From positions 1,838,858 through 1,902,857 of the forward strand of contig JAMXIF010001118.1 of the NCBI GenBank assembly GCA_028583685.1: 64,000 bases of DNA, given 5' to 3'. The notes under the pieces were generated by a model that saw only the letters and a program-made list of their open reading frames with translations, did no database searches and was not told the DNA's origin. The DNA is from Petaurus breviceps papuanus. Lineage: Eukaryota; Chordata; Mammalia; Diprotodontia; Petauridae. The stretch's first letter is position 1. Each line of letters opens with the position of its first letter. Positions 24,201 through 36,879 of the stretch are shown here, piece after piece. The position numbers and the translations under genes are program-made.

Positions 24201-24340
24201 AGAAGGGGTGGCTAGGTGACCCAGGTCCAGAGCACCAGCCCTGGAGTCAGGAAGACCTGAGTTCAAATTTGGCGTCACACATGCTGTGTGACTTTGGGCA
24301 AGTCAATTCACCCCCATTGCCCCTCCAAAAAGAAAAAAAA
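24201..24340 (+). repeat. Marsupial tRNA-derived SINE (short form) with TSD
   Basis: Head ggggtggctaggtgacccag, B box gagttcaaatt, gtgtgactttgggcaagtca, then a tail of A-rich sequence. The direct repeat agaattaagg at 24191-24200 and 24341-24350 flanks it. Confidence 0.92.
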
Positions 24341-24864
24341 AGAATTAAGGGGGAAAATCTGTTTTCCAGTAGTGGATTCTCTTCATTTCGATTTAAATTT
24401 TTACAAGGATGTTATACCTTGTTCGACAGAAGATGTAGAAACAATTTAGATACTGTCTACAAGTGCCAGTTTATTGAGTGTGTTCAAATTGGTTGTCTAA
24501 ATCTTCTACTAAAACTGCATTGAGGGAAAAATAAAACTTAAAACTGCATTATAGACTCTTTTAGTTTTCTTCTTTTAGTTGGATAGAAAAGTCCTTAATA
24601 AATGTATCTGCATTATGAAAAATTAAAAGAAAACAGAATTTTGCCTTTTCTTTCATAACTACTATAAAATATTAATAGACTATTGCTTAGATCTGGGAGA
24701 ATACCAATCGTCAGGATAAACTTGGCCAGTTTGGATTTCTTGCCAGGTAGTAATACTTATATATTAATAAGCTGTCTCTGACAAACACTGAATAAAAATG
24801 CAGAGTACAGAGTTTTTCCTTACATATATCTCTTCTTAAATTTCATGTCCTCCAATTGCTTTAA

Positions 24865-25330
24865 GAGGCAGAGAAGCAAGACAGTGGACAGAGTGCCAGG
24901 CCTGGAGTCAGGAAATCTCATCTTGCTGAGTTCACCTCTGGCCTCACACAGTTACTGACCCTGGGCAAGTCACTTAACCCCATTTGCCTCATCTCTAAAA
25001 ATTAGCAAAAGAAGGAAATAACAAGCAACTCAGTATCTTTACCAAGAAGACCCCAAATGGTATCATGAACAGTAGAATCTTATAGAAAACAACTAAAAAC
25101 CAACAATAGAAGTGCTTTAGGGTTTGCAAAGTATTTTACATATATTATTTCATTTTATCCTTACAAGAATCCTATGACATAGTTGCTATTATTATCCACA
25201 TTTTACTGATGAGAAAATTAATATCAGTAGCTTAAATGACCTGTTTAGGGTCATACAGCTACTCATAGAATTTGAACTCAAGTCTTCCTGACTCCAAATT
25301 TAGCACTCTATCCATTAGACCTTTCAGTTA
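24865..25330 (+). repeat. Long-form SINE followed by an antisense MIR-like copy
   Basis: The sense SINE (24865-25115) has gtgccaggcctggagtcagg, ctgggcaagtcacttaaccc and aagaccccaaatggtatcat. The segment 25120-25330 reads as the antisense MIR extension (gcaaagtattttacatat, attttactgatgagaaa, gaactcaagtcttcctgact). Confidence 0.75.
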
Positions 25331-25689
25331 TCTAGGGTAGAAACAACATGCAAATACTGCACAAGGTAAAAGCTGATATGAGAAAGGAAAGATATATTTA
25401 TGATAGGGGAATCAGAAGAAGTTATCAACTAAAGTTAAAAAGACAAAGAGTTTTCAACAGTTGTATGTTCAACCTGTTGAAAAGGTGCATGTGTCAAAGA
25501 CAGAGGATGGTATGAATAAATACAGAGAGACCAGAGACACAGTATAGTCTAGTTGCCTGAATTGTAAAGTAAATAAAGGAATATGGAAAAATATGGCTGG
25601 AAAGTTTGGTATTAAGGATAGCCCCTTGATAAGGAGTGAGAAAACCAGAAGTTAAAACCTGTTTTTTGTTTGTTTTTGTTCTTTCTATT

Positions 25690-25810
25690 CCTGGGGCTGT
25701 GGACTTGGATAAGCTACTTTACCTGAGTCTATTTCCTGGTTCCTAACACTTAGCATAGCCCCTGGACCTAGTAAATAAGTACTTAATGTTTATTGCTTGA
25801 TTGGTTGGTT
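25690..25810 (+). repeat. L2-type LINE 3' end
   Basis: Short sense tail: aacacttagcatagcccctg, then ctagtaaataagtacttaat. Confidence 0.5.
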
Positions 25811-26014
25811 TGTTGATATGTAAAATGAGGGCTATGGACTACATGATCTTTAAGGTCTGAGCCTATAAAGATAGATTAAATCCAAAGCTAAGATTTTTAT
25901 TTTTATCACATAGTGTTTTAATGGCAAGCAAATGACTACTTAGCACCTTGTTTCAGTTATCTATTTAGCATCCTGTTTTAGTTCAAGTGTCTTTGAGCCT
26001 TGCCCTGATTATAT

Positions 26015-27270
26015 CAAGTCTTTGTTAAGAAACAGAATCTGTGAATACTACAGTGGGAGTGACTTGCCAAAGACAGGAACATGAAGGATGTAAGATGTGG
26101 GCAGAACAGGTAGTAGCTAATGACCAGAAAAGAGGCTGAGCAGCAGCTGAGAGAGAACAGAACTGGGAAGGGAACACTTGCAGCAGGTGACTTTGTTGAT
26201 TTGTGTTTGTCATACTTTGTACAGAAGCCCTGGGACCTTACATGAAGCCCTGGAAGAAGTCTTCTTGTCTGTTTACAGAAGTCCTAGAAGAGGGTTTCAG
26301 AGGTCCTGGGACTATGCTGATGATTTGTGTTGATTTCTTGGACCTTTTTTGTGGGTCTGTGTTGATTTCACAGGCAGACAGTGAAGTGATAATGGTGCTG
26401 GCAATGTATGTGAATGTTGTTTTGGCTCTGTTAAGCTTTGTCTTCCCAGAAACAGAAGCTGTGAAGAACTTGAAGTGGACTAGACACTGTGAGCTTAAAT
26501 ATGGAATGGGAGCTACATGAGGAACTGGACAAGAAGCTGTATGAGGAGCTGAGAGCTGCTTGCCTGTGAATACAGGTGATTCAGCCAAAATCTGCACCCA
26601 TGGAAGAGGAACCATGGAATCTGGAAGCCAACCTCTAGCCAAGATGAAAAGACCTCTCCTTGGGTATTTAGAGCTAACTGAGAAGATCATGATTTACTTC
26701 GGCCTAGGGGTAGGAGAACTTTGTACTTTGTACCTTGTACCCCTTAAGGATGATTGAGTTAAGGATGATTGGGAACTAATCTCCAATCAAGAAGAAAGAA
26801 GACTTTTTGACTGAGAGATCAAGACAATATGACCTAGGGATGGGAAAACTTTGACTTTTGTACTTTGTGTCCCTTAAGGAGGATTGCTCCTTAAGGATAA
26901 TTGAGTTAAGGACTTACTGAATGATGTCTTTTGTTTAAAACTATGTGGCCACTTTAGTGATAAGTTGTCATGTTATATCATTGTGAATGATGTACTTTGG
27001 TATGTGATCAGAACCTTAAAGCTATTAACAGCAGCAGTCCTCTGGAGAGCTGCTCATGCTTGGCTTTAGACACCTGTAGGCCTTGGGTATCTGCACCTTC
27101 GGGGATGCAAGCATTTTGGGGAATTTTCGGACATTGCTGTATTTTAGGACACCCAAATCCTAGTGTGATGGCAGGTAGACGGTGGGTGTTGAATGAACTT
27201 TGGTCTAGGAAACATATGTATACATGCATAAGCACATATGATGATAAATGGGTTTTATTAGCAAAAGATT
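26015..27270. repeat. Unclassified 1.25-kb repeat-like segment
   Basis: This GC-richer block stands out from its AT-rich surroundings and has internal duplications. The string gaactttgtactttgtacc with ccccttaaggatgattgag (26695-26790) recurs in diverged form at 26832-26915. A gaagtcctaga / gaagccctgg motif recurs at 26222-26310. A 150-codon minus-strand open stretch (26238-26690) shows no protein family I recognise. It looks like a transposon fossil, perhaps an LTR, but I could not find clear ends. Confidence 0.45.
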
Positions 27271-27479
27271 AAACTAGTGACTCAAAACTTAATGATAACA
27301 TATATGCTTAGGTTAATGGCTACAGTGGAAGGAGAGAAGACATATGCTGAGTAATCCAAACCAATGTTGGCATATATTAGCTCTAGAATGACCATAGTAG
27401 TAATAATAAAATAGTGCTACTCTTTTCTTCTCCTGAAATCCTCTGAAGATATTTACATGGAAAGAACAGAGGCAATGGT

Positions 27480-27600
27480 TCAATCAATCAATCAATCTTT
27501 ATTAAGCACCTACTATATGCCAGGCACTGTGCTAAATGCTGGGGATACGAAAGGAGGCAAAACATAGTCCCTGCCCTCAAGTAGCTTACAATGTCACCAT
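27480..27600 (-). repeat. L2-type LINE 3' end (antisense)
   Basis: A (aatc)n start is followed by tttattaagcacctactata, tgccaggcactgtgctaaat, gctggggata and tccctgccctcaagtagctt. It is well preserved. Confidence 0.85.
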
Positions 27601-27689
27601 GATGTAATCAAATGTGATGTTGTAATAATGTAATAAAAAACAATATAGTGCTGTCATAGCAGAATATGTCCCTAAGTGTATGCAAAACA

Positions 27690-27910
27690 TTTTCAATAGT
27701 TAATAATAATAATTACGATGCATCGCATTTATATAGCCTTTTATATTTTATAAAATGCTTTACAAACATTAATCTCATCTGATATTTACATCAGTCCTGT
27801 GGGGCAGAGGTTAATATTATTCCCAATCTACCAATGAAGAAAACGACACTCAGAAATATTAAATGATTTGCTCATGGTCATACATAGTTGCAAAGTGCCT
27901 CCAGATAGTT
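27690..27910 (-). repeat. MIR-like SINE (antisense)
   Basis: The sequence runs catttatatagccttttata, aaatgctttacaaacattaa, ctgtggggcagaggttaata and gatttgctcatggtcatac. Confidence 0.6.
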
Positions 27911-29074
27911 TCTGTGGATGTTCTAATATAAAAACCCCAGACCACAATGACCATTCTGACAAAGCAAAGTGAGAAAACTTACCACACATCAAGAGCACAT
28001 GGTCAGAACACTCTGCTTGAGAAAGTATTTAACTGATGCTGGTACAAAAGGGCAAAGCTGACATTCTGAGATAATATCCATTTCCATGGCAACCCATATC
28101 AACTTGCAATGTTAATAAATATGCCATGGTATTAAAATTTTATTATAGGTCAAAGAGGGAGAAGAGAGACTATGGAAGTATAATCAGAAATATCAGAATT
28201 GCTTTGTGTAAAATGTCATTTTCTATCATATCTGCTTTTGTGTGAAATTACTAGAGCTCTTTAATCTGTAATTTTTAAAAAGAACTGAGACACACTCACC
28301 ATCAGTTTATCCATTTAATTCTTTTTTACCATGTTAAGTTGATCAGTTTTCTAATCTTTCTGATTTTAGTTCACAAATATTAGACAAAATTCAGTATATG
28401 TAACATTCAGAAACCAACATAAACAAGAGACAAGAAAATTTTCTAACCTCTGTATCCCAGAAAGCAGTGAATTTGAAAGCAATGAATTTAAGCCTGTTAC
28501 ACTCTTTTTTTTCTGAAGAACACAGCATTTGTAATACAAATAAAGAGTGCGTCTAAAAATTACCACTAATACAAAAATGAATTAAAATATCATTACAGAT
28601 GATATATGGAAATATATCTATTTTGCTCTGCAGGCCTAAGGCCAAAACACACAAACATACACACATACTGAAACACACAAACGTTGGAGAGAGTGAAGTT
28701 TTCATTCAAATATGAGAATTGCTTAACAGATTGAGAAAAAGGCATGATTTTCAGAATATGGTTATGGAAAATGCTTCCTAGAAGATAAATGCCCCTTTGA
28801 GGTCACACTCCAGGAATACCTATACAACTGGAAACACTTTGAGCACACATAGGCTTTGTGATAGACATGTATAGATGTATCATGGGCCAACCCAACCAAG
28901 TACAGATAGCTGACATTTACCTTGAGGGTGATGAATTTTTCAGCCATAGCCACAAAAACTACTAAATCATAGGAGGACTACAATCGCTTATGGTGGAGGG
29001 ACAGATTACCCATGTACATATATCACTGTTACAGAAGTGTTGAAGTCTTCATTTTATTCATTTTTTGCTTTTTG

Positions 29075-29222
29075 AAGGGGGGAGGGCAAGGTAATTGGAG
29101 TTAAGTGACTTGCCCAAGGTCACATGGCTAGTAAGTGTTAAGTGTCTGAGGCCAGATTTGAACTCAGGTCCTCCTGACTCCAGGGCTGGTGCTCTATTCA
29201 CTGTACCACCTAGCTGCCCCAC
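29075..29222 (-). repeat. Marsupial tRNA-derived SINE (short form)
   Basis: Antisense copy: aagtgacttgcccaaggtca, taagtgtctgaggccagatt, gaactcaggtcctcctgact and accacctagctgcccc. It abuts the MITE that starts at 29231. Confidence 0.9.
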
Positions 29223-29230
29223 ACCTACTA

Positions 29231-29646
29231 CCGTGTTTCCCTGATAATAAGACATATCCCGAAAATAAGCCCTCCCCTTACTGTGTAAGATTCCTCTAAA
29301 ATAAGCCCTCCCCCGAAAATAAGCCCTATTGAGATTGCTACTGTAGTGAAGGTGATCCCCTGCGCTACACTACCCTCTGTATGCACCGTTCCCCCCCCCC
29401 CCCATGAATCGCACGCTGAGCTCCGAGCTGCATCCAATCAGAGCTGCAGCAGTGAACGGGTCATCCTGTTCTTCCCCAGTGATTTGCTTATTGAATAAAG
29501 GTACATTTTTTCGTTCACATTTACCTGTTTATTAAAATTGCTGTCAATGTTCATTAAAATAAGCCCTCCCCTGAAAATAAGCCCTCTGGTGTTTTTCTGT
29601 CCAAAAAAAATTAATAAGACAGCGTCTTATTATCGGGGAAACACAG
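29231..29646. mobile_element. TA-flanked MITE (mariner-like nonautonomous DNA transposon)
   Basis: A 416-bp element has 23-bp terminal inverted repeats (left starts ccgtgtttccctgataataa; the right reverse complement starts ctgtgtttccccgataataa). They match at about 21 of 23 positions. TA dinucleotides at 29229-29230 and 29647-29648 fit a Tc1/mariner-type target duplication. Inside, gaaaataagccctccc-like units repeat near both ends (29260-29330 and 29550-29590). There is also a run of 14 C and a GC-rich middle. No transposase is encoded. The high match of its ends suggests it is younger than the L2 background. Confidence 0.88.
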
Positions 29647-29689
29647 TATGTTTTCTAGATGCTGGTGAAAGAAAAAAAGGTAAGAGGCA

Positions 29690-30600
29690 GTTCCTTCACT
29701 CTAGGAAGTCATAAATTAATGGGGGAGACAACATGCAAACAACTATGTACAAACTAGTCATATAGGGGAAAAATTGGAGTTAGTCATCAGAACAGGAGAA
29801 TTAAGAGGGTGCAGGGTCAGGAAAGGCTTCATTTAGAAGGTAAAATTTTAGCTGGGGTGTAAAAGAAGTCAGGGAAGTCAAGAAGCAGAGATGAGGAGGG
29901 AGAAGGCATTCATTCTAGATAAAGGGGACACTCAGTTAGGATGCCCATAATTGGGAGATGGAATGCATTATTCAAGTAACAGTAAGGATGTTACTGGATT
30001 GTAGATTACCTGGTGGGGTTGGGTAGGAAGAAGGTTTAGGAGTGAAAGAGTAAAGAGTGAGGTGGGAGAAGGCTATGAAGGACTTTGAGCATCAGAGAAT
30101 TTTATGTTTGATCCTGGAGGTGAGCCACTTGAGTTTATTGAGGGTGTGTGGCTGATATTGTCAGGGCTGTACCTTAGGAAAGTCACTTTAAAAGATGAGA
30201 GAATGGACCAGAGTTAGTAGAGCCTTCCAGTTCGGTGACCAAGCAGCAGACCATTGTAATTGTCCAAATGTGAGATAAAACAAGAGCCTGTGCCACAATG
30301 GTGGCAGTATAGGAAGAGAGAAGGGAGCAGGTAAAAAAAAATGTTATAGAAGTAAAATCAACAGATAAAATAATGATGGATGAGAGAGAGAGAATGAGGA
30401 GTTGATGACCCCTAGGGTGCAAGCAGGAGTGCTTGGGAATATGGTGATGTTCTCAGCAATAATAGGGAGTTTGGTAGGGGAGAGGGTTTGGAGGGAAAGA
30501 TAATGAGGCCAGTTTTGTACATGATCAGTTTAAGATGTTTATAAGATATCCAGTTCTGGAGATCTGAGATTGGAGGTTAACAGAGAGATTAGGATTAGAG
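29690..30600 (-). repeat. Old LINE-derived repeat, L2-like
   Basis: It begins with ctaggaagtcataaattaat, gggggagacaacatgcaaac and aactatgtacaaac. It continues through aaggcttcatttagaaggta, gaaggactttgagcatcaga and ccattgtaattgtccaaatg to agtttaagatgtttataaga. This order resembles the antisense 3' portion of a common mammalian LINE. A second diverged copy is at 58960-59560. The L2 assignment rests on memory of the family and is tentative. Confidence 0.45.
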
Positions 30601-31019
30601 AAGTAGATAAAAGTTTAATATATGCTCTATCAATCAGTCTATATACCTATCATCTATGTGGTATATAGGGAAATTATTTTCTATATTCATACACATTTCA
30701 TACGCATGAAAATGAAATAGGTTTCCATAATATCCCCAACAAAAGGAACTAGTCAGTGCTATCACTGACTGTGATGTTGGACAAGTTTTTCAACCATATT
30801 AAGCCTTACCTTTCTCAACTAGAAAATAATAAGGTTGATTACATGATCTGCAAAGTTCCTTCAATTTTGGGGATACTGAAATTTGAATTTTTGTTTTCAG
30901 ATCACAGTATTCTGTTTCCAAATTTAAAATATAAGCAACTCTACTTTCCAAACTTTCTGTTGACTACATATGTTAATGGAATCACTCTCTTTCCTTCAGT
31001 TTCTAAATCTATGAAGCAT

Positions 31020-31690
31020 TGATTTCTCCTATTCCCTTTTAAGTCCAAACAATTATGTATCCATTCTATCCTCTTTCTTTTCTATTCCTGATACTACCAC
31101 ACTAATATAGGCCTTCATTACTTCTTACCCACACTTTTACAACAATCATTTTAAGGTCTCCATTTTTAGCATCTTGCTTAGCCAAACCATTCCATACACA
31201 GAAATTAAACTTTATCTTAATCTACACACAATAATTCTTAGCTTGGGGTCTGTGAACTTGTTTAAGAAAATATTTTGATAATTGTATTTTAATATTAGTT
31301 GTGTTTATATTCCTATACATTTTATTTTATGCATCTAAAGACATTCTGAGACATGGTAGATAGGTTTCTCCAGACTGCCAAAATGGTCCATAACACCAAA
31401 AAAGCTTAAGTATTTCTGTTCTATAATTTAGATTGCATCACTGCTGAGTTCAAAAAGCTTCATCATTGGTTGCATATTTAGTAATAATTTATTTCTAAAT
31501 AAAATCTGAACTCCCTACGATTAGAAAGCCTTTTAAAATATGACCACAATTTATAATTTAAATTAGTGAATGAATAAGTATTTATTATATATCCATTACA
31601 TGTCAAATATTTCAGTAACAAAGAAACAGATATGAAAGCAAGACAGTCCTTAGCTCAAGAAGTTTACACTATTGATAGAGGAATATAAAG
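31020..31690 (+). repeat. L2-type LINE fragments
   Basis: At 31020-31560 the sense strand follows the region after the L2 reverse transcriptase: ataggccttcattacttctt, tctccatttttagcatcttg, then aataaaatctgaactcccta. At 31560-31690 a short antisense L2 tail follows (agtatttattatatatcca, tccttagctcaagaagttta). Confidence 0.6.
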
Positions 31691-32109
31691 TATATAAAGG
31701 AGTTTGGGCTTGAGAAGTCACAAGGATTGTGAATAGAGCCATAGGGAAGTAGATTATTCTATCTCTTTCAGTTGTCATGACTATAGTTATGTATTCTTTA
31801 CAGAGTATGAGTGGTTGTGAGAACAGCCACAAAGCAGATAGCAAGAGGCTTGCCCTCTCTAGCTGGACAGAGAATGAAGCATGGTCAGAGGTAAACCACA
31901 CAGCGGATGTTTGGGCAATTTTCCCTTACCACCAAGTAGGACAGCTCAGTCTCAAGGTAGAGTCTCAAAGGTGAGTGGTATGAGTCTTTATGAGTAAGGG
32001 GAACGTGACCTCTGGAAGTTTTGTCCTTGGATTAATATCTCTCCTATTCCAGTCAAACTAGAGAATTTATTCAAACATTGCATTAATTTGCTTGAGGGCT
32101 AGAACTATG

Positions 32110-32310
32110 ACTTATTCATCTTCTGGAGAGGACCTAGAGATACAATGGATAGAGCTCTGGACTTGGAGTCAGGAAAATCTAGGTTCAAGTCCTACCTCAG
32201 ATACTTAGTTCTGTGTGACTCTGTACAAGACTTCAACCTATTTGTTTATGCATCTATAAATGAGGTTGAATTTAGTGGTCTCTAAGAAGCCATCCAATGT
32301 TTCTGTGTTG
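32110..32310 (+). repeat. SINE/MIR-like fragment
   Basis: The copy has aatggatagagctctggact, tggagtcaggaaaatctagg, ttcaagtcctacctcagata and a diverged tail. Confidence 0.65.
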
Positions 32311-33939
32311 ATATATCATACCAGCACCTCAAGTAATAGGAGTCCTCTAATTTTATATCTTTGTAGATTGAACACTTATTAAAGTATGGATGGCCTAAAG
32401 ATTACTTATTTTATTAGCATGTCACTTTTCATTCCTGCCTCATAAAACCAAGCCATGTCAAGGTCTGTTCAAAACTTGGATAAATGTACAAACACTTAAA
32501 ATTAAATTTTAATTTAACAGTGTATAAGTCCTACATTTTTGCCCAACTGATCCTAAGCACATTTCAAACTCAGTTGCTCTTATGCTAAATCCAGGGCTCC
32601 TTCTACAGTTTCATGGAAAATAGCTGTTCCTTTTACATTTGTCCTACCTTTTCATTTTGAAATATTATGCTGTATAGAGCATGGTTTAGATATTTCTGAC
32701 TTTTTTCATATAGTTTAAAAAATAGAAATTCTGTCTAATATAGTATTTAGCATGTTAATTTCTGGGGCCACTTACCAGCATGAAAAATCATTACTCTTTT
32801 GGACCAAGGTGTCCAGTTTTCTGTTCTAGCAAAGATGTCTTAGAAGCAGTGCAGTAATTTAAGTGTGGAATTTTATAGCATAAGCAGTCTTGATGGGTTT
32901 CTGGGAGCAACTGGCAAGTAATTAGAATGTGTGATCATCCTTTGCTGAAGAAGAATAAACAATTGTATATAAGGAACAAAAAAAAATCCCTCTCATTATG
33001 GAGGATGTTATCAAAGCATGTTTCTGGAGAATTTGTTTTAATAGAATATGTAGATAAAGTGTGAGACCTTCACAGAGATTTAACCTTCTATTTGTTTCGG
33101 GTTTGAGGATTTTTCTAATTGTAAAATAATATTCACATTTCTCCTTTTCTAGATTTTTTATATATTTATTTGATCAATACATTTGATCAATATATTATCT
33201 GCCTATACCTGTATAAATATCCACTCATGCCACTTGTTCTCTTTACCATCTTGCTTTCATTTTTGTATCACCCTGAGAAAGGGTTTCATTTTCCCCTTCA
33301 TGTCCTAACTCTAATTATCAGAGAAGTTGATGGAACTCATTGTGCTTATCTTTATGAATCCTTGTAGAAATGTCAGTAAATCTCTTTTGCTCTCTGCAGG
33401 TTGCATTTTTCAATCAAATTAATTAGTTTATTCATAGAGAAGAAAATCTTCTGTTGTCCTGGTGCCAGCTAGATTGTCATCCTTTCACAGCTGGACGTTT
33501 TTGCCAAGGGTATTCCTATTATGATACAAGCATATCTCCCCTTGTCCTCTTCTGAATGCATTAAACGCAGATATCGAAACACGATTTTAAAATTTTATTT
33601 TATTTCAGTTGTGACATTTCTTAGCGAGATAATAAATGATTCTCAGTGTTTTCTAATAAATGGTCAATGCTCTCCTAAAGACTTGAAATTGTCAGATATT
33701 TGTGTGGTGCTACTAGGATAGTCTGTGAATAGAGTTATTGTTTTAATTCTTTTTAAGAACATACATTTTTATTGGATTATTTATCCACACCTATAAAATT
33801 ATCATGTTGGGGACAGAAGTAATAACATAGAGAAAGAAATAGAATGGATTGGGTTAATTGTAGCAGATGAGAATGGGAAACATTTTACCAAGAGTAGGAG
33901 TGAAGGAAAACATTTAAGTATGAAAAAAGCAAAAGGTGA

Positions 33940-34172
33940 ATACAATCCAGTCATTTTTTAGTTATGTGTGACTCGGCAAAGATACTGGGGTGGTTTCCCA
34001 TTTCCTTCTCCAGCTTATTTTACACATGAAGAAACTGAGGCCAGAAGAGTTAAGTGTCTTGCCCAGGGTCAAACAAATAGGAAGCCTCTGAGGTCAGATT
34101 TGAGGTCAGGAAGTTGAGATTTCCTGATCACAGGCCTGGCACTCTATCCACTTGGTCACCTATCTGCCTATA
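33940..34172 (-). repeat. Marsupial tRNA-derived SINE (long form)
   Basis: Antisense copy: tccagtcattttttagttat, catttccttctccagcttat, gaagaaactgaggccagaag, and the head complement acaggcctggcactctatcc. Confidence 0.8.
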
Positions 34173-34257
34173 CCTAGCTATATGCAAAAGGAAAAAAAAA
34201 AGTATTTGTGAACTTATTTTTTTCAGTGCCTTTTCTCCCCAAGTACCTTGCTCAAAT

Positions 34258-34302
34258 TCATGTGTGTGTGTGTGTGTGTGTATGTGTATATATATATATA
34301 TG
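34258..34302. repeat. (TG)n(TA)n microsatellite
   Basis: TG repeats pass into TA repeats. Confidence 0.95.
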
Positions 34303-35152
34303 GTACCTGATACCTCAGTCTAGTAATCACATGAAAAAGGAAATAAGGTTAATCTGCCATGACTAGTTTTTAATGAAACCATACTGGCTCAAAATAATCA
34401 CTGTTTCTTTTCTAAGTGCTCACAAAAAACTTTCTTTGAATAATGCATTTTATAATTGTACTGGAAATTGAAGTCTCCTTTCACTAAGGTTGATAACAGA
34501 CTCTCTACACTTTAACAAATGGTGCTCAAGATTTTGCTGTGGTTAAAAATAATCCATCACCCATTGGGCTAGGCTCTGATGATGAGAATCTCTAATATCA
34601 TCTCTTCTGATTTTTCAGAAAGTCCTTTGCTTGACTTCTAATCAGAGCCTGTTCCAGATTGTGTTACACTTACATAACCATCGACTGCTTAGGGACACTT
34701 CCATATTGCTTTGAGGTATTGGAGCATGACTCCAGTGGAGGCCACAAATTATATTGTCATGTAAATTATATCATCTCACTACTTTGACTGAAGATTAGAA
34801 TGCTTGGAATCATTTTGAATAGTTCTGCCCTTTTTCCTATTGACAAAGTCTAAAGGATCATGACTAACTATGAGAGATTTCCTGAGAAATATGATAGGGC
34901 AAGAAAAGATGTAAAAGCAGCAATAACAACCATGTAACTAGATCTTTTCCCTTATACAAATCAGGCAGTCATTCAGGTAGGTAAAATTCTATTACAGCTA
35001 AATAGATTGTTTGAATTTCACTGTGTTCTATCTGAAAAGATTTGTAACTTGCAAAATAAAAGTAAATAAAAGTGATTTGGCTCTTAGGATGCATCAGAAA
35101 ATTAAAAGGCTAGAAATAACACTTGGAACAATTTAGATCTATACCTAACTTT

Positions 35153-35617
35153 TTAGGGGACAGAAGAGTTTTCTAAGTTGTTATTGCCAAAAGTTTCATC
35201 ACCTGAAGGATAGGATGATGATGAACTAGTATAAAGCTGCTCAGCTGGTCTTAAGATAAAAGACACAAAGCCCTTTTCTGGGCATTTACTAGAAGCTTTT
35301 TTCCAGTTTGGTAAAACTTTCCATACATTGTATTTCACTGGCACAACCCTCAGAAAGCCAAGGTCACCTCTATGCCATGGGGAGTCATTATGATACGAAT
35401 CTGATGAAGGCATAGCTAGTATCAGAGGGAAAGCAGGCCCAGAGTACAGATTTATTGTCTCCCAGTCCATTTTTCCTTCTATCAAACTCTGTTGCCTCTT
35501 CCTTTCACATTGATGGAAATAAAATAGACAGTTAGCCACACAATGGTAGTTACGAAGGTGGTGACTATGGGCATTAGAAAGGAAAGGCACAGTTATCAGA
35601 AATAAAGAAAAGTGTTA
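35153..35617 (-). other. Unidentified open reading frame, about 154 codons
   Basis: A minus-strand frame stays open from just after in-frame stops near 35618 to 35153. It reads SLFLITVPFLSNAHSH, then KMDWETINLYSGPAFPL, PWHRGDLGFLRVVPVKYN, and ends with a serine-rich tail before LENSSVP. It has no early ATG (a GTG lies at 35590). I do not recognise any family, and no splice-site set or repeat explains it. Its length is unusual but not impossible by chance in an intron of this size. A decayed retrocopy fragment or a chance frame are both possible; I favour chance. Confidence 0.15.
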
Positions 35618-36289
35618 TCAAGAATAGCTGTCATACTGAATAGCAACGAGTAAAGGAAGAGAAAAGCTTATTCACAGAGTAAGGTTGGAAGAAAGCCTAA
35701 GATGTCCTGGGAGGAAGTTAAAATGAACCTTATGTGCTATAATATTTAGCAGATCTTTCCCCCTGTTTATTTGAAGTCAGTTTAAAAAATTATGATTAGT
35801 ATTCATTTACTTCTATTCAACTTTTTTTTTAAAAGCTGCTCTTTTTAAAAAGAGCAAAAATTTAAAAAGCAGACTTTTTTAATTAAAAAAGGTTTTTCTT
35901 GTTTGTTGTTGGGGGGAGGAGGGGACTGTCTCAATTATTTACACCTGGAGGCTCTTCAAACTATATAACCACTAGGCCTATGCCAGTATTAATTAATTCA
36001 TTTGTTTTTGTTTTTACTTCAATAAATACTCACTCTATACAAGGTAATGTGGAGGATGTTCAGAAACAAATGAGCTGTGATCAATGCCTTAGTAACTTAC
36101 ATTCTTAGGAGGAAAAAGAGGAAAAGATCGTAGGGGAGCAAATATTTGAATCTATTGATCTGGTGGAAGCATCCTGATGTGAGGCAAAGAGTTATGATGA
36201 AAGGATTAAGTTTGCAAGATTTATTTAATGCTCTAAACTTTTATAAAGGAAAAAAAATAAAGAAAACAAAAGAGTAACCTACTACCATG

Positions 36290-36432
36290 ATGATATTTCC
36301 TCCATTTTGCCCATGAGAAATGGAGGCAAACAGAGGCTCAGGGACTTGGTCAGAATCCCATGGCTAGTGACTGCCCGAGGTCCCATAAGGACTTGGGTTT
36401 TCTGACTTCAGACCCAGTGCACTATCTATAAT
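36290..36432 (-). repeat. MIR SINE (antisense)
   Basis: The segment has cccatgagaaatggaggcaa, acagaggctcagggacttgg, cccatggctagtgactgc and gacccagtgcactatctat. Confidence 0.7.
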
Positions 36433-36879
36433 ATTTTGCTGTTGTTTTTTCTATATGTCTACAAAGCTTTCTCACAAAATATCTGAGAACTTCTATTAAT
36501 GTTCTTCACTGCCAATAGTGCCAATCGTGTTGCATTAACAGAATAAAAGCTAAGTGAAATCAGAAGATATGTTGTATGAAAATACTTTCAAAACTATACT
36601 CTGTATTACTTTCATCTTTCAAACTTTACCCTTTTCATTTCCCCTCCCTCCTCCTCTGCCACATCAGCTGAAAAGGTTATTTCCTCTTTAAATTTAAGAA
36701 ATTTCAACCCATGGAAGTCCTACATTGACAGTATGCTTTACCACAAATTAGTTAGGTTTCAATAGATTGATGCCCCTGCACAAAATTGAAATATACTGTT
36801 GGGTAGTTCTAATTATTAGGTAATTTTTCTTAGAATTGAGTTAAAATCTGGCTCCTTCTACCTTTTCACCCATTAGAAA

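Noticed and set aside
26238-26690. 150-codon minus-strand open frame
   Set aside because: It lies in the repeat-like block at 26-27.3 kb, has no recognisable domain, and is probably a chance frame.
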